Source of the DNA: Micropterix aruncella
Lineage: Eukaryota; Arthropoda; Insecta; Lepidoptera; Micropterigidae
DNA length: 64,000 nt
Direction of reading: 5' to 3'
Assembly (NCBI GenBank): GCA_944548615.1
Contig: OX155952.1
Location: 27,344,418 to 27,408,417 of the forward strand
Shown: positions 45,785 through 58,968 of the stretch, piece after piece
Numbering within the stretch: position 1 is the first letter of the stretch
How the letters are laid out: each line of letters begins with the position of its first letter
Made by a program: the position numbers and the translations under genes
Notes under the pieces: model-generated
The model's input: only the letters and a program-made list of their open reading frames with translations
Database searches by the model: none
What the model was told of the DNA's origin: nothing

Positions 45785-46195
45785 AATATTGAACATTTTC
45801 AAAGCCTATTTGATTTTAAAATGTTTTTCAAAGGATTTTATTTTTCTATGGTTTTAAAATATTTCTAAGTATTCTGTAGTTTTGAATATTTTCAAAGACT
45901 ATTTGACTTTAAAATGATTTTCAAATTATTTTATTTTTCTATGGTTTCAAAATATTTCAAAGTATTCTATAGTTTTGAATATTTTCAAAAACTATTAGAT
46001 TTTAAAATGATTTTCAATTTTTTTAAATTTTCTATGGTTTCAAAATATTTCTAAGTATTCTATAGTTTTGAATATTTTCAAAGACTATTTGAATTTAAAA
46101 TGATTTTTAAATTATTTAATTTTTCTATAATTTCAAAATATTTATAAGTATTCTATAGTTTTGAATATTTTCAAAGACTATTTGATTTTAAAATT
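45785..46195. repeat. 93-bp AT-rich tandem array
   Basis: ttgaatattttcaaag and variants begin near 45789, 45882, 45975, 46068 and 46161, a strict 93-bp period. Each unit also contains tttctatggtttcaaaatat. Confidence 0.95.
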
Positions 46196-47617
<1,422 letters not shown>

Positions 47618-47679
47618 AAGTTTTATCTTTGTATTTTTTTTACAGAGCTTGCTTTGCTTCGAGCTTGAATCCCTACAAT

Positions 47680-47915
47680 AATCTCCGGAAGAACTGGCGA
47701 TGCTCTTGCAAAATTTGCAAGCCCAAAATGCATCCCTGCTGTCGCAGTGTCAGGCCAATGCAGGCGAGCATATTAGCAATATTTTTTGTATTTTTAAAAA
47801 TTATTAAGTGTCAGTAAAATTGTCACCCCTTTGGGCGGACAAACTTTCAATGTGGTTTGCCCAAACTGAAGCGCAGTTTGCCATATACGACATTAAAATA
47901 GAATCTATAAATCTA
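47680..47915 (+). pseudogene. Gag-like fragment of an LTR retrotransposon
   Basis: In one frame: [20 protein letters not shown], then [11 protein letters not shown], a break, and in another frame KLSPLWADKLSMWFAQTEAQ followed by FAIYDIKIES. The second block is the N-terminal Gag signature of Gypsy-type polyproteins from insects (…kLPpFW.d.P.lWFaqvEaqF…). The first block looks like the preceding glutamine-rich helix. No LTRs or pol are seen. Disabled by stops and a frameshift. Confidence 0.65.
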
Positions 47916-47929
47916 AAATCTATAAATCT

Positions 47930-50900
47930 ATAAAACTATAAATCTAAAATTTTAAATATAGCTAAATACATGGTTAGTTTTCATTGGGAGCATTAGAGGA
48001 GTGGACGATTATACGTTATATGTTGACGATTATATGCTAAGTTTAGAAAACGATCGAAACAATATTTGTTATCTAAATGTTTGTACAATTTGAGTGAGTC
48101 TTAACTTAGGGATTTACGTTATTTTATTTAATTGTTACATTTGAATTGTTTATTTCATGTTTGTATTTTCTACACCCTAAACGGTTTTTTTTTAAAGAAA
48201 CAAATAATTAAATGTACACATAAAACAAAACCAAAAACACATATTTTTACTTTTTTCGAGCAGTGTTTGTTTTATATTATTTCATTTTGGTTTAAATAAA
48301 ATTATTCTGCATAAAAAACTAAGTCTAACATCATATTTTTTAACGAAAAATACTGAATATCTGAAAGTTGAACATAAAAGATGCATAAAAGATCCTCGGT
48401 AACCAAGTCCTAAATCAAAAAACTTTAGGGCATTTTTAAACAGTTTTTTTGCATAAAATAATATTTTCTGAGTAAAAAATCATTATTTAAGATTTGTTGT
48501 TGACGGCACGCGAGAGCGAAAAGAGGAAGTCTTGAACAATGCTTTAAGACTTAGTCCTCCCACTTTCGCGAGCGAACAACGACAATAGCATATGGTTCCA
48601 ATTAACTTCTAGCGGGAACAATTACGATTCTTATAATCTTAAAAAACGGTGAATTGCATATTGTGAAAATGAACCTAATGTGAAAAAAGCATGAATTATT
48701 CTTTAATTTGCATGTTTTCGTTGTTATTACTTACTTCTAAAAGGTATTACAGTTATAAATGGGAAAGGAACTTTTCACCATCCTGTATAAGTAAATATCA
48801 ATCAAGAATCATATCTTGGTGTTTTATACTAATTATAGTTTAGGACACAATAAAATATGCGCAACGGCCTCTCTTGTTCCTTTTTCGATGATTCACACTT
48901 GATTAGCGCTGTGCCTGCGCGTGCGCGCAACTTCTTGGCCGCTGCATAGGGAGGCTGCGATGCAGGCAATGCAGCAGCCGAATCGATCCGTTTTTTAAAT
49001 GTCCATGATGATGATGATGAAGGGCCGGTATAGTAAGCCGATGCGCTGCACCTGGTCTGCATTGCTAGCTAGCTCGATGAAGTTAAATGGGCTGACAAAT
49101 AAAGAGATATAAACGATCCGACAGGACTCGGGATAACTTTCCCTTGGCGAAAACGGAATTTAAAACCTCGACGTTATAAATTAATGAAATTGAAATCAAA
49201 ACGCAACAATCGAAGCTAGCCATACCTACATTTCCAGATCAGAAAAGGCAATTTTTAAATATTCTACATATATTCAGGATATAGTCAATAGACGTAATTC
49301 ATAACAAACATTTAAAAAATTATTATCGTATAAAAAATATCATAAAACGTGAAGCCAGTCAGTCATGACTTGCTCTTCCAATTAAACGTAGAGGTTTATT
49401 ATGCGTTTAATATACAAAATATATGCAAACAAATGCTCTAGATTAGTCTAGTGAGACTGTCGGTGAGAGAGCGTTCTCAGTCCAGAAACGTGTTTAAATT
49501 ATTTTTGTTCTGAATTTACTTTAAATTCATTTCTAATTTATAGGATCATCGTAATTTTTAGTATCTTTTTGCCTTTTCAATCGTTATTATGTTTTTAGTT
49601 AATTTTCTTTCACCTATCTACATAAAATCAATGTTCATCTTATTATTCAGCTAAGTATGTACAAACAAAACGTTTTTTATTTTTTATAATGGTAATTGAC
49701 AGGCACGTATCTAAATTTCAGTTTCGGGGTGGACGATTATATACACATTTAAACAACACGCCCGGCACCCACCAAACGTATATTTGCCCCTACAATAAAA
49801 CGAAAATACGCCGAATTTCAGAGGTTAAATCCCAACTAACCCCCCTCCCCCTCTCTAACTGGATACCTTCCTGATAGTGGGCAAATAAGTCGCGGGTTCT
49901 CCCTGATTCTCAATTTTTCTCGACTTTACTTTTTACTCCAATTAATCGGGAGGGGGGGGGGGGGGCGGACGCGTTCACTGTGTTCCCCCACCCTGGATAC
50001 ATCCTTGTTAATTGATCTCAATATTTTTTAATGAATCGTCAAAACGGTACTTAGGCAATAATTAATTAGGTATGCGGAGTATACATAGAATAATATGCTC
50101 TAATGAGAAATTACGAGAAAATATTGGTAATAATTAATGTATTTGTTAGAGGATGGCTGTACAAATTATTCTAAATAAAGAGAAGTCTATATGCAGGGCT
50201 TAGAAAGGTGCTAAGGTAGAGACGTTAATTTGTACCAATCATAGTTCAAAATATTATGAAATAAAGAACGGTGTCATGTTTTAAAAGACATTTATTTTGA
50301 AATATTTTAATGTTTTAAACTTAATTTTATTTCCATATCCCAATAGTTGGAAATTTGTCTATAATTCGATAAATTATTATCAAAACTTCTAAATCCACCA
50401 TAATTTATCAATTTGAATGTAAATGACTTAAATATTACGATCGCATAATTTTGTCCATGTAATTTCTTCATATTGATCACTCTCCGCCCCAGCAAAATGA
50501 CAATTATTGAAATGGTATAAAAAATTGGCAGCGGTAGTAGTTATTACTTTCAGATAATTCTACTGGATGGCGTTGGCTTGATCACCCAGGAGCTGCCTCC
50601 CCTTAAAATTTTAGGGGGAGGGGAATCTACGTCTTAAAAATTTACCGATTTATTCCAGGTGAAGGCTCCGTAAAAAGTGAAACTACTCTTGTACGAGGAC
50701 AAGTTGTGTTTTCGGATGATTATCGTTCGGTCCCGGAAGCCTCTGATTCGAATAGCTATTTTCATAGGCACGCGGGGACCTCAGCTGGAACTACATAAAG
50801 TTTAAATTCAGCGCGCGCGGTGAGACATTTTGACTATTTGAAGTATACATAACTGCTATATTACAGGTTTATATGATTACAAAATATTCTGGATAAATTA

Positions 50901-51150
50901 GCTCTTTATATATTATGCATGTTAACCTACACCTTAATCGACACCGGCTTAGCAAGGTGCACAACAGTTCCCTACACCAAAGTGTCTGTTTTTACAAGCT
51001 TTTATTTACCTTGCAATGTACTATAAGTTGTAAAGTACATTGCAAGGTACATACGTATGTATGTATGTTTATTTTGGTCAAATCTTGCAAGCTGAATTAG
51101 AACCACTTCCTTTTATCTTATGAAGTTGAAATTTTACGCATTGGTTCAAT
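47930..51150. other. Intergenic, no gene recognised
   Basis: Mostly AT-rich. Points noted: a GC-rich frame on the minus strand at 48829-49062 without a domain, (ATG)n at 49003-49018, a poly-G run at 49951-49964, a gccctgcgc-poor flank elsewhere, and a short mirror of ccttgcaatgtac / gtacattgcaaggtac at 51010-51051. None amounts to a gene. Confidence 0.3.
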
Positions 51151-51179
51151 TACGTTGACAATGCATTTTTATGGTGAGC

Positions 51180-51690
51180 ATGACCTGATTCTACATCTAG
51201 GGTCGGCTCCCGACGATGATACTCTCCCACAGTCAACAGCACAGATTACAATTTTGTACACAAATTCAATTATGATGGCCCGTTCTAAATTTCTCAATGA
51301 CATGGCTGCTGCACCCAAGGTTGGCTCCCGACTAGGGGACTGCTCAACGGTCAACAGCACGGAAACAAAATTTTGTATACGCATTCAATTATGATAGCTC
51401 GTTCTAAGTTTCACCGCGACAGGGCTTCTGCACCTAGGGTTGGCTTCCAACGTAGTGACTCCTCAACGGTCGACAGCACAGAAATGACATTTTATATACG
51501 TATTCAATCATAATGGCCCGTTCTAAGTTTTAGCGCAATAGGGCTGCTTCACCCAGGGTTGGCTTCCAACGAGGGGACTCCTCAACGGTCAAAAGCACAA
51601 ACACGAAATTATTTATAGCGTTCAATTATGATAGCCCGTTCTAAGTTCCACTATGACATGCCTGCTGCACCCAGGGATGGCTCTGGACAG
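51180..51690. repeat. 119-bp tandem array, ~4.3 units
   Basis: Unit landmark gggttggctyccg/a recurs at about 51200, 51319, 51438, 51557 and 51674. Each unit also carries ctcaacggtcaacagcac and aattatgatggcccgttcta (variants). It lies 0.9 kb beyond the 3' end of the mucin-like gene. Confidence 0.95.
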
Positions 51691-52117
51691 AGCATTTTAA
51701 TAAAAGCTTGTTTTTAAAATTGTGTTTTTACTTTTAACTTATTATAATAAGGTCCCTGAGCCTATCAAGTCTTGGAAAGAGCCAACTCCAAAAATTAATA
51801 GTCCATAGCTTAGTCAAAAATCTAATATACTCGTATGACAAGAGACTTGGATAATGTTGAAACAATATTCCAAGAGGCTGTAAAATATCATGCTGTAAAA
51901 TAAAGAAATATATCTTGATAGTTGACAGTTGTCAAAAAAGTAGTTTAATTTTTTTAATGACGAAGTATAGGTTTGACCATTAATTTGAATCTTGACATTT
52001 TTGGTACCTATATTATTATCTATTTTCATGGCTATCACATTATTACTAGATAATTATGGTTATAGACATTGTTCTCTTTATTTGATCAGCAATTTTATTT
52101 TTTGCATTATTTTCTAA

Positions 52118-52330
52118 TTATAATTAATGATTCTCATACCGATTATAAATTATTTAAATTAGTTTACATAGTCACAACTATCACGACAGCTAATTTCCCA
52201 TAATTATTTACATTACTGAGAATATTGGACTCTTCACTTGGATCCATCATTACGCATCCAAGTGTTGGAATGTCTACCTATTGAAATAGAATGAAATTTA
52301 TTGTATTATATTGTATAACGATGAAAATAA
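52118..52330 (-). repeat. Dispersed repeat G, copy 2
   Basis: Inverse of 15490-15725, sharing tagtcacaactatcacga and attactgagaatatt. It ends in tattgtattatattgtat, resembling a degenerate retroposon tail. Confidence 0.75.
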
Positions 52331-52588
52331 TCTTTTTTTAATATATCAGGTCTATTATCGATCAAAAATAAAAATGGATTACACACTCATCTTCATTGTC
52401 GCGACGACTTCGAAAGCTGCATATTTCATTACAGTGCAGAAAATGTCCATCCAGCCAAAATGAAGTGCCCCTGACTCGACAATGAAGGGGTTTGGAGGGC
52501 GCCTACGATAAGCGGGTGAAAAATGGGGTAGTGCTAAGCATTAGGTTTCGTCCACACAAACACATTTTTGTAATCATTTAAATATATT

Positions 52589-52594
52589 TTTAAT
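52589..52594 (-). promoter_or_regulatory. Candidate polyadenylation signal ATTAAA
   Basis: On the minus strand ATTAAA lies about 30 bases after the TAA stop of the large mucin-like exon, with a GT/T-rich stretch further on. A very short 3' UTR is implied. Confidence 0.45.
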
Positions 52595-52623
52595 GAAAAT
52601 TATATTGAATTATCTATACAATA

Positions 52624-55600
52624 TTAATCGTAATAATCTATGCTGTCTTCTTGGATACTGATATCAGAACGACGACTCCTTTGGTCAATAACTGGCACCG
52701 TACTGGATTCCAGGTTGATAGTTAAAACGGTCGGGGTTACCGCTATTATTGTATCATTTTTTGTGCAGTTATCACAGCTTCTGTTTTGTCTCGTTAAATC
52801 TTCATCTACAACAATCTCTTCAATAGATTGCACGCCTTTCCTATCATAATCATTATTAATTGTGTCGTCATTTTCTAAAAATCTTGATTCGATATCGAAA
52901 TTCTTTTCGATAACTGTTACAGTTGTGTCTTCATATTCTCCGAAAATCGTTGTTTTGATTTCGTGGACATCGCCCAACGTTGTAGTTTCGAAAACTTGAG
53001 AAGATTTCATTCCTTTTTCATAATTTTTTTGCTCTTCAATAGAGTTATTATCTCCACTGTAATTCAAGTTGATGCGTCGTTCTTGGTTCTGAGAAATTTC
53101 AAATATTTCATCACTATAAAAAGTCGTAATTTCAGCGGTGCCATGAAAATCTATAACAGGCGTTTCCGTAGTGTTTCTCAAGTCATAATTTTCTCCTTCA
53201 GTCAATTCAGTAATTTGAGACCAAGTCGTTACTGATTTTTCAAATTCGTTAATGTTGATGGCGTTGTTATGTGTCTGATCAATCGGCTCGGTTTCAAGAC
53301 GTACTAGAATCGAACTGGGAGTCATATTTTCATTAACATATTTGGAAACTTGATCTTCCTCTTTGTTAGCGTCTAAAATAATATTAATTTCTCTGTAAGA
53401 GCTTTCGGTGCCGGATGTGTCTGTCTTAATTCCTTGCGTAGTTGAAGTTTCAATTTTGTCGCTTTTAGCACTATCTATCGGACTGATGGTAGATTCATCT
53501 TGGTCGAGAATTTCATTTCGAAAATCAGAATATTCAAGCAATTCGTCAAAATCGCTATCGTCTGTTAGATTAGATTCCGAACTATTTTGCAATGAAGTCT
53601 GCAGATCTGTTCCTTCTGAAATATTATAAATTCCCTTGAAAATGTTTGCTTCTGTGTTAAAATTGGTTTCTTCCACTGTATCGATTATTACTGGAGTAGT
53701 TTTAATAACGTCTATTTTTGATATATAATCAGTTGTCACAGATATTACTTCATTTGCATTTATGTTTCCATGTTTACTTACATCCGTAGTAAGATGTGAA
53801 TGGGATTCAGTAGTAGTATCGGCAAAATTATAGCTTTCCTCATTTTCGTTATTAATGTCGACTTTTTCGTGCGATATTTTTAATACCGATTTTTCAATTT
53901 CGTTATAATCGTCTTCCAGTGATTGGATAGTACTGTTTTTTAGTTGGTCATTTTCATTAGGTGTCAGGGTCGAAGTCAGCGAATTTGGAATAAATGTACT
54001 TTCAATAATATCAGAATCTGTAACGTGCTCTTCTTCGATGTAAATATTTATAATGTTATCAATATTCTTGAAATGTTCTTGAACGATTGTTTCAGTATTT
54101 GTTTCTATCTCATTATCTTCAGTGGTGTCTACAAAGACGGAAGAAATAGTAGATTCTGTCTCATCTAAAATTTGTGGCGATACCATTGATTTATTTTCAT
54201 GATTATTGCTAACGTTTTTAAAACTGGTCAATTCGAATTCCGGTTGCAGGTAGTCGCTCATGGTTGATTCGATACTTTCAAATGTTGTAGCCTCCAGGCC
54301 GGTATATACATAGTTTTGTTTTTTAAGAGTACCTTTAGGCAGGATTTCTGCTGATTTTTCAATTACGATGACAGTGTTAATCACGTGGCTCCCTTCTGTA
54401 TGTGTATCTAAATCAATCGTTTCAGTTTGGTTGTAAGATTCGTCGTTTGATGTAACCGTAGTGTATTCAAATGTAAAGTTTTCCTGTTCTTCCGAATTTA
54501 TCTCATTTTTTGAGTCAGCTACTTGTGTGATTTCAGTATATACGGGTAAACCCGTTACTGATTTGGTATCTTCGTCGTTGCTGTTGTAATATTCGTGAGA
54601 TTCACCAAAACTCTGTACGATATTGTATATTTGTTGAACAGTTGACGGGGTTGTTTGTAAATTTTCGTTAGCACTAGAATATGGCCAAAATGGAAATAAA
54701 TATTGAATAGTGGGCGTTGTATCAACATCGTCGATTACGTAATGCTCGTTCACCCCTTCATTGTAAACCGTATCGTAGAAATTCGAAAAAAGTAGATCAG
54801 CTTCTGATAATCCTTCAGAAATGGCGTAAATGGGATAAGTGCTACTTTCTTGACTTTCGTTGAATGTTGGAATTTCGTTTGACATGGTATTTTTGGTTGT
54901 TGTAAGTTCTGCGCTTTCGGTTACTGTCAACTCTGCGGTTTTAGTTGCATTTTCAACCTTTCTAATTGTGGTTGTCTGCGGTTTTGGGCTTGCTGTTGTT
55001 TTTACATACTCATTGGCACTAGAATATTGCCAAAACGGGAATAAATATTGAATAGTGGGTGTTGTATCAACATCGTCGATTACGTAATGTTCATTCACCC
55101 CTTCATTGTAACTCGTATCGTAGAAATTCGAAAAGTGCAGATCAGCTTCTGATAATTCATCGGAAACGGTGTAAATGTAATGAGTACTTGTTTCTTGACT
55201 TTCGTTGAATGTTGGAATTTCATTTGACTCAAACATGGTATTTTTGGTCGTCGTAAGTTCTAAGCTTTCGGTTATTGTCAACTTTGCGGTTTTAGTTGCA
55301 TTTTCATCATTGCTAATTGTGGTTGTCTGCGGTATTAGGCTTGTCGTTTGTACATTTTCATTGGCACTAGAATATTGCCAAAACGGGAAAAAATATTGAA
55401 TAGTTGGTGTTGTATCAACATCGTGGATATAATGCTCTTTTGTTAAGTCAATATAATCGTTATTATCAGGTGAAAAATCGTAGAAATTCGAAGAATATAG
55501 ATCAGGTTCTGGTGATCCTTCGGAAATGGCGTAAGTGGGATGAGTGCTAATGTCTTGGATTTCATAGAAAGTTGGAATTTCGTTAGACTGATTGACGGTG

Positions 55601-55934
55601 TTCCTTATTGTGGTCGATTCCATTACGCTATTATGGTTTTCAGTTGTAGTTAAGTCCAATCTGGATTTGGTTGCAGATTCATCTATTCTATATGTGGTTG
55701 TCCGAAGTTGTGTATTTGCATTTTGATTGTTATTTTGATATTCATTTTTGAATAGATGTTTAAATAAGAAATCTCCAGATTTCTGCCTGTCGTGATCCTC
55801 GGATAATGGCGGTCTAATGGTAAAAAGTGCGTACCTTGGATTATCCAATTTTATTTGTTGCTTATGATTGTGGCGGCTCTTCATTTTGTAGTAATTATCC
55901 GACGGCGAAGACGTCAATGATGCACGTCCATGAT
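52624..55934 (-). CDS. Mucin-like secreted protein, large repeat-bearing 3' exon
   Basis: Single 3.3 kb open frame read leftward from a ttacactttcag acceptor to TAA. It encodes 1102 residues and needs one base from the previous exon (xAT, then HGRASLTSSPSD). I do not recognise the protein. Composition is dominated by Thr, Ser, Asn, Asp, Glu and Ile with few Lys and almost no Cys (one CDNC pair near the C-terminus); there are many N-glycosylation sequons. Counting from the L of SLTSS, residues about 67-189, 190-307 and 308-422 are three tandem repeats of 115-122 residues. Each has ENATKTA, SNEIPTFNESQ, LxFSNFYD and VDTTPTIQYLFPFWQYSSAN. The second and third repeats are closer to each other than to the first. 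The rest is a long acidic Thr/Glu-rich tail ending with an RSRR motif 15 residues before the end, a possible furin site. An extracellular or cuticle/lumen glycoprotein is likely, given the signal-peptide exon upstream. The one-frame integrity over 1.1 kb codons argues strongly that it is a real gene. Confidence 0.85.
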
Positions 55935-56592
55935 CTGAAAGTGTAAAAACGTGTTAATTATATTGCATTGGTTAGAATTAGATAGATGATTTAGTTTTTT
56001 TACTCGACTAAACAAACAAGGACAACATTTGCTCAAAAGCATATTTCCTTCATAGCCCGACGTGTTTGAAAAATAGACTTTAGATATCGATTTTAGAGAC
56101 TGCCGTTATTTCGCTAAATAAAATAGTCTCATTCAAATAAGGTTTTTTAAATTTTCAGAATGAGCTGTTTAATCACACTTTAGTAAAAAAAACACCTTTA
56201 AAAAAATCATTTCCCAAGATTCGACATAATTTTATTATGATATGAAAAGGTATTCAACAATGTGTAGCCACCTATTAGTTAGTTTAGAAGATGTACTTAG
56301 TAAATAAAGTTACTTTTCCCACATTTTGGTAGACGTATTCTTACGTCAACTGATATTGATATCAATAAATTCACAATGATTTATGCATGTAAAAAGTACT
56401 TATGCCAGTACTTATATGAAAAATACGAGGCATTCTAAGTAAATCTGACAGGCCTAAATTCAAATAATTATCCAGGCTAATAAATTCTATCCAGGATGTA
56501 ATTTTAATTTTAAAATGTTAACAAGCTAGTAAATACGCCAACAACCTAAGAAAGAGGTTCACCTAGCGTGATCTTATAAGGAAGAGACATTT
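55935..56592. other. Intron of mucin-like gene, nothing recognised
   Basis: AT-rich intron sequence. I searched the minus strand from here to 58968 for a separate start exon (ATG, hydrophobic stretch, phase-1 donor) and found none convincing. Confidence 0.4.
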
Positions 56593-56940
56593 TATACGAA
56601 TGCCCAAAAAAAAAAGGAGTGTATTATGTTCAGTGTATTATGTACGTTTTCCGTTTGTTTATTCCACCATAACTTCTAAACTCTTGACCTATTTAGAAGT
56701 GTGTGGTATTGTTGGAATCGTTATGTCATCCAGAGTGTCATAGGGAACCTATCTTAACTAATATCGACGCTAAATATCAAGTAAGTAGTTGTCTAAATGT
56801 CAATAAATTAACATACGTATATCGTGCTCAGAGTACGTTCCAGATATATGCATGTAACTATATGGATAAATGCATATTTCCGAAATGTACTCAATCAGAC
56901 TTTTTATTTGACACTGAGCACGATATAAATACAATAAGAA
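56593..56940 (+). mobile_element. MITE family D, copy 4 (right end lost)
   Basis: Starts tatacgaatgcccaaaa, a decayed form of the family end, and shares attccaccataacttctaaa. The distal part folds back on itself (atatcgtgctcagagtac … gacactgagcacgatata). Confidence 0.75.
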
Positions 56941-57131
56941 GCGGAAAACTCGTTTCAGATTTTACGATTCTCTAGGACCAGTGGTAATGTAAATTTTATC
57001 CAGGACTTATAGTTAGTGAGATCCAGGTGCGAACGAACGGACGGAAAGACTCGTCACATTAGACTTTTTAAAAATTCCAAATAGTCTAAAAGTTCAGTTC
57101 TCCAGCTCCATTCCGGCAATACCTTCGTTTT

Positions 57132-57565
57132 GGTATTAATGCATTATAGGAACCTGTTCTATAATGCCGGCTATATTCACGACGTTGATTTCGAATCTGC
57201 AATAATCTTTATTCGCGGGCTCAAGATACAAACGAGATATAGGCATTCAAAGAACATTAAACCCATACATTTCGGTAGGTTGTTAGTGTTTTTCAATATT
57301 ACATAAACACCTATAGGGCAGTAGGTTAAGTTAGTTTTTTTTAAACAATCTTAAAAACTGAGTTTAAAATACCTTTTTTTGTATGTCAATTGTTTTTATT
57401 CTCTTGTAATTTTACGCGTCCAAAGCTTTTTTCTCTCACATTTAGCAATACAATGATCGAATATAGTAGTATTTCTTTATTTTTTCGATTTTTGAGAAAG
57501 GTTTTTATAGGTACTGAAATATTTTTTTTTGATTTTTGAGAATGGTTCCTATAATGCATATTGCT
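57132..57565 (+). mobile_element. MITE family H, copy 1
   Basis: Ends tgcattataggaacctgttc and (reversed) tgcattataggaaccattct. Internal words: cgaatctgcaataatcttta, gatataggcattcaaagaa, and attttacgcgtccaaagctt. Located in the mucin-like gene's intron. Confidence 0.85.
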
Positions 57566-58164
57566 TCGTTTCTCCAATTTTGGAAAGTTTAGATATCTAT
57601 ACTACATATTTTGTACCAAGTACCTACCTATAAGTAATAATAATTTCAATTACATACATACATACCTTTCTGAAAAAACCACTTGCCATCGTTGCGGGAT
57701 TCACTGCTCCGTACAAATCCGCAAAAAACGAAAATCCCAAAAATCCAGGAAAAATTCATTTTGACGACACGGTTTCTGACTCTGAGCTCTGTCAACCGAG
57801 GAATGAGCGTTCGTATATCATTCCTTTGCTGTCAGACGATCGCAGGCAATAAATGCATTTATTAGCAACATTAGCGATGTTGAAAACGGTTTAATTATTA
57901 CTTTGATTCCGCCGTTTCTGCGAACGCCACTGGAACTCTGCCAATAATACCGCCGGTAGCTGGAAATCGCGATTTGAATGGAAACCCAGTATTTATCGTT
58001 TCGACTTCGACTCGAAAGTAGTACCTACCTTCATGAAATTGTTGTATTAGAGGTATACGACTTTTAAAACGAGCGACTTGGAAGTCGCGCAGCGACTTTT
58101 AAATAATAAAAAGTATTTGTAATATTGTTTTTATTAATTACAGTTTCATGAAAAGAATAGATAT
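57566..58164. other. Intron of mucin-like gene, nothing recognised
   Basis: Contains a degenerate tacataca run at 57650-57665. Frames of 60-67 codons have no motif. Confidence 0.35.
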
Positions 58165-58945
58165 AAAATAGGTATTAATTCAGTATAGGAACATATTCTA
58201 CATTATTGATTTCAACGTCCCCTGAATCTGCCATAATCTTTATTCGGACGCAATAAATAAGCAAGATATAGGCATTCAAAGAAACACCAGGCCAAACCCA
58301 TAAATTTCGGTAGGTTTAGTTTAAAAAAAAATAATATTGCATAATCACCTATATGGCGGTAGGTTAGGTTAGGTTAGTTTTGGAATTATTGCAGTATAGG
58401 AACCTTTCTCCAAAATCGAAAAAATAAATAAATACTACTAGATTGTAACGCTTAAGAAAAACATTGTAATGCTTAAGAAAAAAGTTTCGGATGCGTACAG
58501 TTTCGAGACAATTTTTTTTTTTAAAAAAAAACTCAGTTTTTAGAATTGTTTAAAAAACTATTCTAACCTACCACCAAATAGGTTTTTATGTGTTATTAAA
58601 AAAACTAACTTAACGTACCGAAAAGTATGGGTTTGACGCTTCTTTGAATGTCTATATCTCGCTTATTTATAGAGACCGAATAAAGATTATTGCAGATTTG
58701 GAATCAGCTCTGTCAATATATTAGGGTGGTGTTAAAAATTCAACAATGCAGAACAGGTTCTATAATGCAATAATACCATAGTTTTTATATAATCTTAAAA
58801 AGTAAACATTTTTTTTTGGAATGATTTTGTTTCTCGAAATATTACGCGTCCGAGGCTTTTTTCTATCACATTTAGCACTGCAATGATCGAATCTAGTAGT
58901 ATTTCTTATTTTTCGATTTCTGTGAAAGGGTTCGATACTGCGTAT
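58165..58945 (+). mobile_element. MITE family H, copy 2, split by copy 3
   Basis: Left part 58165-58381 matches copy 1 up to ggcggtaggttaggttagg; the remainder resumes at 58786 (cttaaaaagtaaac, then attacgcgtccgaggctttt) and ends near 58945. The gap is filled by an inverted sister element. Confidence 0.8.
58382..58785 (-). mobile_element. MITE family H, copy 3, nested in copy 2
   Basis: Ends ggaattattgcagtatagga and (reversed) ggtattattgcattatagaa. Interior words appear in the order and sense opposite to copies 1 and 2 (…cctaccaccaaataggtttt…, …tctatatctcgcttattta…). Confidence 0.85.
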
Positions 58946-58968
58946 ATTCCACAAAATAAAATAGAAAA

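Noticed and set aside
54860..55399. Plus-strand frames with NVGISFDMVFLVVVSS-like repeats
   Set aside because: Antisense shadow of the tandem coding repeats in the large mucin-like exon.
58358..58378. Telomeric TTAGG repeat
   Set aside because: Only three degenerate taggt units, present as part of MITE H.
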